Of a stretch of 64,000 bases of DNA, positions 1 through 10,091 are shown piece by piece. Each line of letters starts with the position of its first letter. The stretch's first letter is position 1. The stretch covers positions 60,388,705-60,452,704 of the forward strand of contig CAXKWD010000007.1 of the NCBI GenBank assembly GCA_964059195.1, in the 5' to 3' direction. The notes under the pieces were generated by a model, which made no database searches, was not told the origin of the DNA, and was given only the letters and a program-made list of their open reading frames with translations. Origin of the DNA: Ectobius pallidus (lineage: Eukaryota > Arthropoda > Insecta > Blattodea > Ectobiidae). The translations under genes and the position numbers were made by a program.

Positions 1-366
1 AAGAATGCAGTGAGCCCAGCACCATGTTGGGAACAAAGTGCGCTTTGTGACTTACACAGAAATATCAGTTATTTGAGACCTTGCTTACACCTGCATATAG
101 TGTACAAAAGAGCCACAAACATGTGCAAGCAATTGTCAGGATTAAAGGATATCAACTGACTCATTCTTGTACCATTATTGTCAATAACTTCCATCTGCTT
201 ATCTGCTTGTGGAATGAATTTAAAATAGACACCATGCAATTAGAATGAGTTTAGACATTGTGTTATACAGCCAAAACTAGGACCAGCTATTTGCTTAAAG
301 TTGTACAAGATGGTGAAATTAAGTAGGTGTTGCTGGCAACATTAGAGGGATTGTATACATATCAGT

Positions 367-950
367 TTGATGCTACCAAAGAGGGCATTAGATTATTTTC
401 CGATGGCTGCAGGGGCCAAAATAGAAACTCTCACGTCATGCATGCTCTCATTTTATGGCTGCTTTAGAAAGTCACCTTCCCATCTCAAGAGCATTACGAT
501 GATATTTTCAGTCAGAGGACACTCTTACCTCCCGGCTGATAGAATGTTTGGGATGATGGAAAAGTCCTTTCGAAAACGTTTTGAAATTATCAATCCTGAA
601 TGTTACACGCTGAAATGAATAGAGAAGTTGATGAAAGTGAGAGTTCTGGGGCTTGACTGGCAACTCAAGGACGACAAACATCTAACTAATTATTTAAAGA
701 AAGTAACAGGGATAAGTAATATGAAACATATAGGCCTATTTTTAAAGAAAATCTTGAAAGAAAATAAATCTACAGTCAGAATTAAAATGGAACCAACATA
801 CAATTTTGATGATCCATCAAAACTTTTTTTATCTCCTTTGAAGCGAGGGGCTAAGTTTGGGACCATACCCGAAATTCAGATTTTACAAATGAAAAGCATG
901 GTTAGTGACACAAAGAAAGCTGATGTTAACAGATTACTGGGCAAGTTAGT
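367..950 (+). pseudogene. DUF7869-like transposon ORF, broken
   Basis: Protein of unknown function, related to the DUF7869 proteins scattered through insect and other invertebrate genomes, probably carried by a DNA transposon. The frame at 392-465 reads FSDGCRGQNRN, matching the family's FSDGCGGQNKN-type block. A second frame from about 475 reads VRGHSYLPADRMFG, matching the next conserved block. After a stop near 616 the same family continues to about 940 in the frame with LGLDWQLKDD. At least one frameshift and one stop break it, so it is a relic. It runs into the composite repeat at about 945. Family assignment rests on recalled motifs. Confidence 0.5.
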
Positions 951-1580
951 ACTTTACGACTCACCCTGCTCCCCTTTCCACTCATCACTCGCCTGGCAGC
1001 TTCCACCCCTCTTGTGCCGCCTGCTCCACTTCCCAGCAACGCATACCTTCATGCCTGTAGCCGTTGCTCAACGCCAGTAATGCATAATTGCAATTGATAT
1101 GTCACCTAATATTTCACAATAAAGAAAGCCCCTTGCACCTCCACATAATATTCCACAATTATTAAAACGACCCTTCCAACAAAATAGGCTATTTCACAAT
1201 ACAAAAAATACCCTTGTACCATACATAATATTTCATAATTTTAAAAAACGCCGTAAGTTATTATAACATAAAATGTGGCTTAATTGATGCAGGAAAATTC
1301 CCTTGTACCAACACTACTTATAAAAACCGATTCTTGCATTAAAACTCATGAAATCCCCCTAACATAACTCTAATATACGAAAGCTTCTTTCAGTGCTCAA
1401 CATTCACTCGTAGCGTAGTGGTCAAGACTCCTAGCTATAATGCTAGGGGTCCCGGGTTCGAATCCCGGTCGATCCAAAATTTACTATTAGGAATAGGTCT
1501 CAAATGGGTAGGTAGGGTGAAGAGGAGGTGAGAGGAAGAGAGGAAGGAGACGGGAAAGGAAGAGAATAAAGAAGAAACAA
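945..1580 (+). repeat. composite tRNA-headed repeat, copy 1
   Basis: Three blocks recur together in the first 4 kb: a C-rich block (about 945-1080), an AT-rich block with repeated 'cccttgcacc' and 'atatttcacaat' phrases (1086-1400), and a tRNA-like segment with a purine-rich 'gaggtgagag' tail (1404-1580). A second plus copy lies at 3380-4100 and an inverted partial copy at 2640-2890. The shared order suggests one composite repeat, SINE-like at its right end. Confidence 0.6.
1404..1476 (+). repeat. tRNA-like head of SINE-type repeat
   Basis: A-box-like 'tagcgtagtgg', an anticodon-like arm with stem CCTAGC/GCTAGG, and a perfect B-box 'ggttcgaatcc' lie in tRNA order. It continues directly into the repeat tail and recurs at 3938, so I read it as a SINE-type RNA polymerase III promoter rather than a working tRNA gene. 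Confidence 0.65.
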
Positions 1581-1932
1581 ATTATTTTTTCTGTTTCATC
1601 AGTTCATTAAGAGATGGCGCTACCGTCGCTTCTAGTAGTTCAAATGCCACCGCTAGGGGAGGGATTGAGAGTAGGAGTGGGGGACTCGGGTGAATCGCAA
1701 TGTACGAATTTCCCGATTACTGAAGAAGAGGTTTGGGGAAAATTAGCGGAGTGAGACTGAACTACAATTTTATGTAAAGGTCTTGGATGAACATCCTGGA
1801 ATTTTCAATGAAGACAGAAATAAAAATGAGGAAGAATGTGAATTCATATTATATTGGAAGTTTACACAGTGAAGTTATATTATAAAGGATATAATATTGA
1901 GTTGAGTCTAGCACGTATACTTCAGTTTTTTT

Positions 1933-2080
1933 ATAAATACCTGAACTAGTTTCGAAGACCATCGTCATTCATAATCATCAGATTAACACCAACTGCCGAC
2001 TGGACGTTTGTGCTGCCATCTCGGGGTTAATCTGATGATTATGAATGACGATGGTCTTCGAAACTAGTTCGGATATTTAT
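1933..2080. repeat. palindromic element, ~54-bp arms
   Basis: Arms 1933-1987 and 2026-2080 are near-perfect reverse complements around a 38-bp spacer. Read inward on each strand, the arm contains 'ctgatga' followed about 20 bases on by 'cgaaactagtt', reminiscent of the hammerhead-like ends of Penelope-type elements. It may be an inverted dimer of such an end or a foldback element. Confidence 0.6.
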
Positions 2081-2089
2081 ATAAAAAGT

Positions 2090-2640
2090 GAAGAATGTGA
2101 ATGTTTGGAAGAAGAAGTGGAATTATATGAATGAAATCCTGACGTGGTTTATAACTTTAATGTGATGCAAATACATTTCAGCTTCCAGTATGCCAGTTTG
2201 TTTCGAAATAACTTGGAACTTCTACTGTTTTCTGTAAAGAGCAAGTGTCAAGTGTAAAATTGGGATCGGAACATTGTTAAAAGTGTCCCATATATTGTGT
2301 GTTGAATATCACTGTCCGTTTCATTGATATTAGAACAGAAATATCAAGAAAATAAATTTTGGAAACATTTATTCATCAAAAAACCTTATATTTTCTTATA
2401 TGACTGCTTCAAAATGCTGTCATTGCAAATTATTTCTTTAAAAAAACATGAACAAAACAAAAATTTGATTTGTTTGTTAAATAGGGCTGGCTGTGTGTAT
2501 GTATCGCACACCACAATTTGACGTAAAAAGTGTTTTGATATTCTGGAATGTTTAGGAGTTATTAGTTTTTCCTCTCTCCTGAAAAGTTATTTATTATGGA
2601 CTTAGTGCATTTTGATTCACAGCTCCTCATTTTCGGAATA
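2090..2640. other. AT-rich intergenic stretch, no gene seen
   Basis: Only one short open frame (2324-2521) occurs, with no recognisable motif. Nothing else is supported here. Confidence 0.5.
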
Positions 2641-2890
2641 TTTTATTTTATTTTGTGTACTTTTGATATGATGTGAGGGTCATTTTTGTAATGCTGTGAT
2701 TTTGTATATTTTTATGCGTATATGATGAAGGGTACAATAGTGAGGTGCACGCACAAGGCTCAAAAGCGAGGGGAAGCAGCCGGCGAGCAAGAGTGGGCAG
2801 AGCTTGGCTGGTGCATGACCTAAATCTATCTTGCCAAGTCCCCTTGTCCCCATTGAGTTCAGTCGGGACGCCTGTATGTTCCGGTTTTTA
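2640..2890 (-). repeat. composite repeat, inverted partial copy
   Basis: On the minus strand this reads the same 'cactattgtacccttcatca', 'aaaaatatacaaaatcaca' and 'acaaaaatgaccc' phrases as the plus strand at 3515-3600, preceded by the C-rich block. The tRNA-like part is absent. Confidence 0.6.
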
Positions 2891-2950
2891 TAAATCAAAT
2901 CAAATTTTCGGTCATTTGAGGTTTCAATATATCATTTTTATTTTCCTAGC

Positions 2951-3060
2951 TATTTCAGTCATGTATTCAGTTCGGAATCTTCGTTAATAATTATACTGAA
3001 CTAGCAATTTCAGTCATGTATTCAGTTCAGAATCTTCGTTAATAATTATGCTGAACTTGG
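2951..3060. repeat. tandem duplication of a ~55-bp unit
   Basis: Two adjacent copies (2951-3005, 3006-3060) begin 'atttcagtcatgtattcagt' and end with 'ctgaact', differing at only a few bases. Confidence 0.85.
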
Positions 3061-3379
3061 TACAGAATTACTGGTTGGATTTGCTAACCTGTACATTTTT
3101 TAGGCCTTTTAGCATAAGTGTTCTAGGGCATATAGCACAGCTAATAACTTCTTTATAGTTTATTCACTTTACATAATTCAGGGAAAAAACAATTTTAGGT
3201 CACGTACTAGGCTCCTCCCACCAACTCTCTAATTGGACCCGCCTGGGAAGGAGGGGTTTAGGATAGGGAGTAACTTCAAATATCGCCTCCTAGATATCTT
3301 ACTATTTTAATTACTAGCCATGTGAAACTGAGAAAAAATTAAATAATTTATTTCTCCTTTATTTTCTTTGGCAAAAGAC

Positions 3380-4100
3380 AAATTAAGTTGCGCACCAGTG
3401 AAGCCCCACCCACCCTCACCAACCAGCTCGCTTTCCATGGCTTCCGAGCCAATGTGCATGCCGCCATCTACTTTCCCTAACAAGGCTATGAACCTGCTCA
3501 GTGTCAGCACTGCAGCTCACTACTGTACGCTTCATCAAAATATACATAAAAATATACAAAATCACATCATTACAAAAATGACCCCTGCACCATATCAAAA
3601 GTATAGCATTAATAAATATTTCAGGACGAAGCCACATATACATCATATTATGAAATATTATTACAGGTATTGGGACTGAAGCAGGGAAAGATCAACTAAG
3701 AGGTCGTATTATGATAGTGTCCAGTGAAGAGTTTTAGACTTGAATGGTATGCCACTCGCAAGATGACTTAATTAATGCAGCGAACATGACCCTTGCACCA
3801 AAATTGCTCTTTTCAGTCAACATAATATTTCACAATTATAGAAAAACAACCCTTGCACAAAAGCGGCTATTTCTCATGTATTAAAGCTCTCTAAACTTAA
3901 ATAAATGAATTTTTCCTTCATCGCTCAGCAATTGTTCATGGTGTAGTGGTTAAGGCTGGTGGTTATGATGCTAGTGGTCACAGGTTCATATACCGATCGA
4001 TGCAAAATTTACGGTTAGGAATAGGTTCCAGATAGGTAGGTAGGGCGAAGAGAAGGTGAGAGAGAAGAAGAGAATAAAGGAGAAATAAATTATATAATTT
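3380..4100 (+). repeat. composite tRNA-headed repeat, copy 2
   Basis: C-rich block at about 3395-3530, then the AT-rich 'cccttgcac' / 'atatttcacaattat' block (3780-3900). A decayed tRNA-like segment follows from about 3938 ('gtgtagtggttaaggc' A-box, weakened B-box), and then the 'gaagagaaggtgagag' tail. It is more diverged than copy 1. Confidence 0.6.
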
Positions 4101-4140
4101 TTTCCCAGTTTCACCTTTTGCATAATAACTTATAGTAGTA

Positions 4141-4649
4141 CCGTATTGGCCCGAAAATAAGACGACCCTGAATTTTTGAAGGGTAGTTACGAAAAATTAA
4201 ATAAATAAATTAGCTTATTAATACATTTTGCTTCACATAAAACAGAATTTTGAAGTTCATGTCGTAACTTCTTCTCTCGCCTTTATTTACGCATTGAGAC
4301 AATGAAGATGCTTTCTTTTCCACATCGTCTGCCATGACTGGTGGTCAAACAAAAGATTTACGCGTACAATAGACAATAGAGACGCGCAGGCAAGTAACAG
4401 TGCAGTCAGGATCAGAAGGTCCTGGTGAAGTACAAACAGAAGCACGAAGTTCGGTAATTTCCACGCGGCTTTGACCTTGGGTCGGATGCACGTCACTTGC
4501 TTGGTGATACCCGTTGCCCACGTGCACAGCTGCATTCAGGAATGGAGAGTTGTTGAGTCTTAGGTTGCGCGTATAAGACGAGTAGGCCTATAGTTTTTAA
4601 AAGCACATTTTCAGGGAAAAAACATCGTCTTATATTCGGGCCAATACGG
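4141..4649. mobile_element. TIR DNA element/MITE, ~510 bp
   Basis: The ends are inverted repeats of about 28 bp: 'ccgtattggcccgaaaataa' at 4141 and its complement 'tattcgggccaatacgg' ending at 4649, each flanked by TA. The interior has no convincing transposase. The inverted repeats end right beside the LINE 3' truncation at about 4655. Superfamily not assigned. Confidence 0.75.
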
Positions 4650-5503
4650 TATTTGCTAGTAGTTGGTAATTGGTAATATTATTGTTTTAAACACTATGAT
4701 TTTTGTATTATTGGTTATTTCCTTTTTTCCCAATAGATTATTATTATTAATCTGGTAATAGACAGAGTTGGCTTTCCTTATTCTATTTAAAATTTCTTGC
4801 TCTATTTTGTCATCTTTATTTACTAATGTTCCCAGATATTCATAGCTATCTACCTGTTCCAGCGTTTCATCATTACACGATATTAGAACCTCTTCGTCTT
4901 TCCTTCCTATATACATGGTTTTACTTTTAGAAATAATCAATTCCAATCCTTTTCTAATTAATTCCTCCTTCCATTCATTAATCGCCATTTGTATATTATT
5001 TTTACTATTTGCTATCAGAATGATATCATCGGCATATATCAGTGATTGTGTCCAGACCGGTCTTAAATTTCTGTATCCCACTATAGTTCTAGTAGTTCTT
5101 CTCTTACAAATTTTCCAAATTTCATCCATTACTATAGTAAATAGAAGTGGGCTAAGACTATCTCCCTGCTTGACCCCTCTGTCCATCAAAAATGGTTCTG
5201 ATTCCTGTCCATCTAATCTTATTATCCCTTTTGGTTCCAGATATACTGATGGTATTGCTTTGATAAAATTCTTAGGAACTTTTTCGTTCTCTAGAGCTTT
5301 CCAGATTTCTTCTCTGGGTATTGAGTCGAAAGCTGCTTTCAGGTCTAGAAAACCAAGATATATACCCTTCCCTCTATCTATGGCTTTCTCCATAATCATT
5401 TTAAGTGAGAATATATACTATTAATTAAGTGGAAGGAAAGGAAATAGACATTAAATCCATGTCTGGGATATTAATACAAGTAAGAATCAGCTTGAAAAAT
5501 TTT

Positions 5504-5577
5504 ATGTCATAACCGGGATTTGAACACGGATCTTCGGCTTAACGCGCCGATGCTCTACCATTGAGCTACCATGACAA
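5504..5577 (-). repeat. tRNA-Asn(GTT)-like sequence, minus arm
   Basis: Reverse complement of the tRNA-like sequence in the other arm of the palindrome, with the same stems, the same GTT triplet and the same atypical loop. Its identity with its partner indicates recent duplication or gene conversion between the arms. Confidence 0.6.
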
Positions 5578-5773
5578 CATGCCAGTCTGACATCAAATTC
5601 CTCAACTGATTCAGAAGACAAGGCAAACCACGGGAGGTTTCTCTCCGTCGAGAACACACATCCAAATGGCGTCCTACCCTTGTAGGTACTTTGAAGCCTA
5701 GTTCGGAGAGAAACCTCCCGTGGTTTGCCTTGTCTTCTGAATCAGTTGAGGAATTTGATGTCAGACTGGCATG

Positions 5774-5847
5774 TTGTCATGGTAGCTCAATGGTAGAGCA
5801 TCGGCGCGTTAAGCCGAAGATCCGTGTTCAAATCCCGGTTATGACAT
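5774..5847 (+). repeat. tRNA-Asn(GTT)-like sequence, plus arm
   Basis: Cloverleaf elements in order: acceptor tgtcat/atgaca, D stem gctc/gagc, anticodon stem tcggc/gccga with loop gcgttaa (GTT in anticodon position), and T loop ttcaaat. Position 33 is C instead of the near-universal T and the T stem has a mismatch, so it is tRNA-derived rather than a dependable tRNA gene. Confidence 0.6.
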
Positions 5848-6226
5848 AAAATTTTTCAAGCTGATTCTTACTTGTATTGAGAATATATGGTCTTGTGTTT
5901 GTCTGTCCGTTCAAAAGGCAGCCTGTTCTTCTTCTAAATCTCGTACAACTAATTCTCTCAGTCTTTGTTCCAGGAGTCTAGTATACACTTTATATACAAC
6001 TGGGGATAGGCATATAGGTCTGTAGTTTGAGCATTCGCTTTGATTACCTTCCTTATAAATTGGGACAATTATATTAACTTCCCATTCTCTTGGTATTTTC
6101 TTTTCTATCGGTATTTTCTGAAATAGGCTTTTCAATATTTTAATTAGTTCTTTGCCTCCATATTTAATAAGTTCAGGTGCTATTCCATCTTTTCCAGCAG
6201 CCTTACCTAGCTTGATTTCTTGTAGC

Positions 6227-7590
6227 CTATTGCCATTTGTACTTCAGCTTCATCAATTTCCTTTTCTTCTTCTTCCTCTTCTTTGTTTTCATCATCTTCC
6301 TCATGTAAGTTATATTGATTTTTCTCCTTCTTGAGCCTTTATTCTCTGTGTTTTCTTTTGTATATACCTCAGTAGCGATGTTTTTAAATTTCTCTTCATA
6401 GTAATCTCTCCATCTACTCAATATTTCTTTGTGTTCAGTCACCACCTTTCCAAGTTTATTCTTGACGTTTCTTACTTGTTTTCCCATCTTTCCTCGTAAG
6501 GCTTTAAGAGTATGCCAGAATTTTCTCTTATTCTCATTATAATTCTCTTGCACGTTTAGTCCAAATTCTTCCCATGATTTGTTTTTTGCTCCTTTTATAC
6601 TCTGTTTAGCTCTATTTCTAAAATTAACATATTCTTTCCAATCTCTAGCATCCTTAGTCCTCAGGTATTTTTTCCAGGATGCTTTCTTCTCTTGTATCCT
6701 GTTCTTGACTTCTTCATTCCACCAGATAGTTTGTTTTGTATTTGGTCTTATTTTCTTAGTTCCACATATCTCCTCTGCATTTCTCAAGACAGTATTTTTA
6801 ATTGTCATCCATAGTTGATCAATATCTAATTGAGTATTCACCTTTCGTAGTGTTGTTTGATTTCTTTCTTCATATTCTTCTCTTATTTTGGTTTCCTTCT
6901 ATTTCTCTACAGCAATTCTTTCATATCTCTTTGCCTTTGGTTTTTTACATATAATAGCTTTGGTATCTGCTATTAACAGTTGATGGTCTGTAGAGAGTTC
7001 TGCCCCCCTTATGACTTTAACATCTGTAAGATAACTTCTTATATACTTATCATATATCGTATATAGTTGCCCTATACGACTGTTGAAGTCTCTTAAAACC
7101 AATTGCTCTGACCCTGGGAATGTTTCTTGCATATATTCTATTTCCTCTGATAATTTTTCGTAAAACCTTTCATTATAATATGGCGATTCTTTAGGGTGAT
7201 GGTATGTTATTCCTAGACACAACATCACATTTGCTTTATTTTTACCATGTATACCTAGCCAAATTATGTCTTTAAATTTTGTTATGATTTTAAAAACTCT
7301 ATTTTCAATAGACTTTCTTACATATATAGCTAATCCCCCGGGGTAACGACCTTTATCGGCCCTTCTAAGCTTATCTTGCCTAAAATGTATAAATCCTTGA
7401 ATGTCGTAATTTTCACTTGGACGCGCCCATGTCTCACCAAGCTCTAATATGTAAATTTGATGTAACAAATCATATAAACTCATGTTGCTAAATTTTTGTT
7501 TAATGCCTTCAATATTCCAGTAACAAATTCGTAAATTATCTAGGTTCGTTCCACGGTCAAAATAGGTTTTTGGTGTTCGTTTGCGTAATT
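6227..7590 (-). pseudogene. LINE-A endonuclease and linker
   Basis: N-terminal part of ORF2: an apurinic/apyrimidinic-type endonuclease that would nick target DNA. It reads LRICYWNIEGIKQKF near the start (about 7545), LGETWARP, then LRDFNSRIGQL where the family has GDFN, so the key glycine is changed. STDHQLLIADTK follows. The spacing between the DFN and TDH blocks is much shorter than normal, indicating an internal deletion. After one TAG the same frame runs on as a basic linker rich in Trp and Lys (6841-6227). Confidence 0.75.
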
Positions 7591-7597
7591 CATGTGG

Positions 7598-8779
7598 TCA
7601 TTTGCAGTCTTTTGTACCCTGTGTTATATTTAGGTTCGCTCGGCTTCTTATCACTGTTTGTGGGGGGTCGTCAGCTGCGTTGAACCAGGTTCGTATATCT
7701 CTAGATTCAATGCTGAGACGTCGTTGATCCAGTTGCAGTATACTTCCAGCTGGTGACATAACAATTTCTGTCGATGACTGAATATCAGCTGTTGGAGCAG
7801 TAGTCTTTGGTTGTGTAGAGGTCGTGGCAGTGACTTTTGTTTTCATTGCCTCTGCATTTTCAAACTCTCCGCGTGTCAGGAGGTATGATTCAGCGGTATT
7901 GGTATTGCTGTTGCTTGGTATTGGGCCTTCATTGCTCTGATTGGTATTTTTAACCTCGCCTTCCAATGTTTTGCCTTCTATAGGTACATTATTTCTGCAA
8001 TATTCTAAGTTAAACTCTCTCCCATTTACAGTTATTTTGTCGTGTTTTAAGAAAGCTTTATGACCTTTCTTTTTTGCTTCAATGAGGTATTTCCGGAGTT
8101 CACTTCTCGTTTTCCTTATTTCTGAGAAGTAGTCATTTTCAATTCGGATTCCTGTGCCAGCTAGGTGCCTACACTTCGAAAGAACTTCCATTTTCTTGTT
8201 AAAAGATGTGAATCTAACGATAATCAGTCATCTACCACTTCTTTTACCGATCCTGATAGTTGAGTCAATCCACCAGTCTATATTTTCCACTCATAGTTTA
8301 TTGTACAATATGTCCATGACGATGTTTAATGTTTCAATGTTTCTTTCCTTTCTCACTTCATCTACGCCGAAAATAACTATATTGTTCCTTCTTTGCTGAT
8401 CTTCTGGCATCCTACACCTCTCTTGCAACTTCTTGAAAGGTTCTATAGTTCCTGTAGTGAACTTGTCCATTGAGATTGTTTCAAACTTCTCCATGAAGGT
8501 AGTGAACATGGTTTTCAGTTCGTTAACATCGTTTCTCCCTTCTGCGATTACTCTGCTTTGTTTTTCGAACTCCGCTTGTAGTTTGTCTATTTTTGCATCA
8601 CTTGATCCAGGACCCGGGTTTAGTTCCACATTTCCAATCACTGGTAACACGAATATAATTATTCCTAGCAACAACTTCTTGTATTTATCATCTTCATCTC
8701 CACTTACACCTTTATTTATGTTCATTTTCCTAGCACTCCACATCCCTATTCTCACTCTGTAAGCTGCTATGTCGATCAT
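7598..8779 (-). pseudogene. LINE-A ORF1 with 2A-like motif
   Basis: ORF1 RNA-binding protein, about 393 codons, starting at the ATG at 8779. Near the N-terminus a hydrophobic run (LLLGIIIFVLPVI) leads into GNVELNPGP, matching the 2A ribosome-skipping consensus D-V-E-x-N-P-G-P except for Asn in place of Asp. A probable coiled coil follows, then RRNNIVIFGV and, further on, GTGIRIENDYF, an arrangement like L1-type ORF1 proteins. A Ser/Thr/Gln-rich tail ends at TGA. Two further in-frame TGA codons (about 8291 and 8226) break it; both could be decayed CGA. The 2A reading is family knowledge; activity is untested. Confidence 0.75.
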
Positions 8780-8819
8780 GGCGTACCGGCTTCCACAAAC
8801 GCGTCCGTACTCTACTGCT

Positions 8820-9440
8820 GCTCAACGCAACTCGGTTGTGTTTATGTTATCGCCCAACAGACAAACATCTGCATAAGCTAAAATCAGGTGATTGTCATTT
8901 AATTTTAGATCTACCTTGTTTTCCTGAACTTTCCTAATGGCATATTTCAAAACGAAATTGAAAAGTAAAGGCGATGATGCACCTCCTTGCTTCAAGCCAC
9001 TTTCAATGATAAACCTGTCTGATATAAATTTCTCTACCCAGACTCTGCTATAGGTTTCATTTAGACACGTTTTTAGCAGCCTAATTAACGTTTTTGGTAT
9101 CCAAAACTCAGTGAGGGTATTGTACAATTTGTCTCGCCTAACTGAATCATATATTTTTTTTAATCTACGAATAGCTGGTGAACAGTCTTATAATATTCCC
9201 TTATTATATTATATTATATTATACAAAATATTTGTTCAGTGGTTGGCCTATTTTGCCTAAATCCACATTGGTGTTCTCCAATGATTTCGTCTGCAAATGG
9301 GGTTAATCTTGACAGAAATATCTTAGACAGAACTTTGTATGTTGTTGATAAAAGCGAAATTCCTTGATAGTTACATTTGAGCTCATCTCCCTTTTTATGG
9401 ATCAGTATAATAACATAGACCAACAGCCATTTTGGTGCCT
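8820..9440 (-). pseudogene. LINE-B reverse transcriptase fragment
   Basis: Reverse transcriptase palm fragment of a second LINE. From 9423 downward it reads LIHKKGDELKCNYQGISLLST and GEHQCGFRQNRPTTEQIF. Then at 9127-8822 come SGLKQGGASSPLLF and LAYADVCLLGDN, where the usual YADD box has lost one Asp. A frameshift near 9190 separates the parts, beside a (TATAT)n stretch. The box matches LINE-D (LAYADDVCLLGDD, 53190), so they are probably one family. LINE-A begins where this fragment ends. Confidence 0.75.
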
Positions 9441-10091
9441 TAGAATTTATACCTATTCTTGGGTATATTTAGGTCGCTGATGCCAAATGTGCCATTAGTT
9501 TTGCCCTATCAGCTTTAGTTTTTGAGATATGGTATTACCATTATGCATATTATCCCATTTTACGTTTGATATACAGTCGAACCTCGATAAGTCGAACCTT
9601 TATTACTCAAATTTTCGATTTTTTGAAGTAATTTATATTTCCCGAACAAAATCCCTATAATTACAATTATAAATGGTCTCTTTAAGTTGAATTTCTGCAA
9701 CTCAAAATTTTCGATATCTCGAAGCTTAACTGATATCTTTAACACTTAAATGAATTCTATAACTCAAATACTTATTTGTAAGGTCATAATAATATCATAA
9801 GGATTTGTTGCAATATAAGATAATGAATTACTGAATACAGCGCAAAGTCTAGAGGAAATTTCCTAGTTCTTGTAATTTTACAAACCCAACTAAGAATGTT
9901 GTTAGCCGCTCAGGTACTGGACGAGAGTATGCCATTGAATGGAAAACAAGGAAGTTGGTGCATTGACCTTGGCAATTTTTACTGTCCGTCAATAACACCC
10001 TCTCTACAAATATGGTTTCAGATGAGAGTGTTTCACTGTCTAAAATTGCTAGGGTGAAAGAAAAAAAAACCTTGAAGATTCAGTAGTAGCT

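Larger units (their letters stand above)
5417..5877. mobile_element. palindromic tRNA-bearing element in LINE-A
   Basis: Arms of 175 bp (5473-5647 and 5704-5878) are almost exact reverse complements around a 56-bp spacer. Each arm carries a complete tRNA-like sequence. A further 56 bp (5417-5472) lies on one side only. The whole is flanked by the 11-bp direct repeat 'tgagaatatat' (5406-5416, 5878-5888), so it inserted once, as a unit, into the LINE RT gene. That length of duplication suggests LINE-type target-primed insertion of an inverted SINE dimer. Confidence 0.8.
4656..6240 (-). pseudogene. LINE-A reverse transcriptase, interrupted
   Basis: Reverse transcriptase half of ORF2, which would copy element RNA at a nicked target. 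The upstream part (about 6240-5911) reads GKAAGKDGIAPELIKY and NYRPICLSPVVYKV. The downstream part (5399-4656) holds the palm motifs FLDLKAAFDSIPR, GVKQGDSLSPLLF and LIYADDIIL, so all three catalytic aspartate regions are visible. The parts are separated by the 5417-5877 insertion; its 11-bp target duplication explains the gap. A frameshift near 6220 and truncation of the C-terminus also disable it. Confidence 0.8.
4652..8819 (-). mobile_element. two-ORF LINE (LINE-A), minus strand, decayed
   Basis: Non-LTR retrotransposon with ORF1 (7598-8779), endonuclease and linker (6227-7590) and reverse transcriptase (4656-6240). The 3' end is lost: the RT stops at the point where related elements read YGSE-W. 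A 461-bp palindromic element interrupts it at 5417-5877. It abuts another LINE fragment at about 8820, probably its insertion site. About 3.7 kb remains once the insertion is discounted. The clade is not assigned with confidence. Confidence 0.8.

Noticed and set aside
4287..4535. Minus-strand frames of 60-82 codons
   Set aside because: They lie inside a TIR/MITE interior with no protein motif.
5774..5847. A functional tRNA-Asn gene
   Set aside because: C at position 33, a T-stem mismatch, a perfect inverted partner and a target duplication around the pair point to a mobile repeat.
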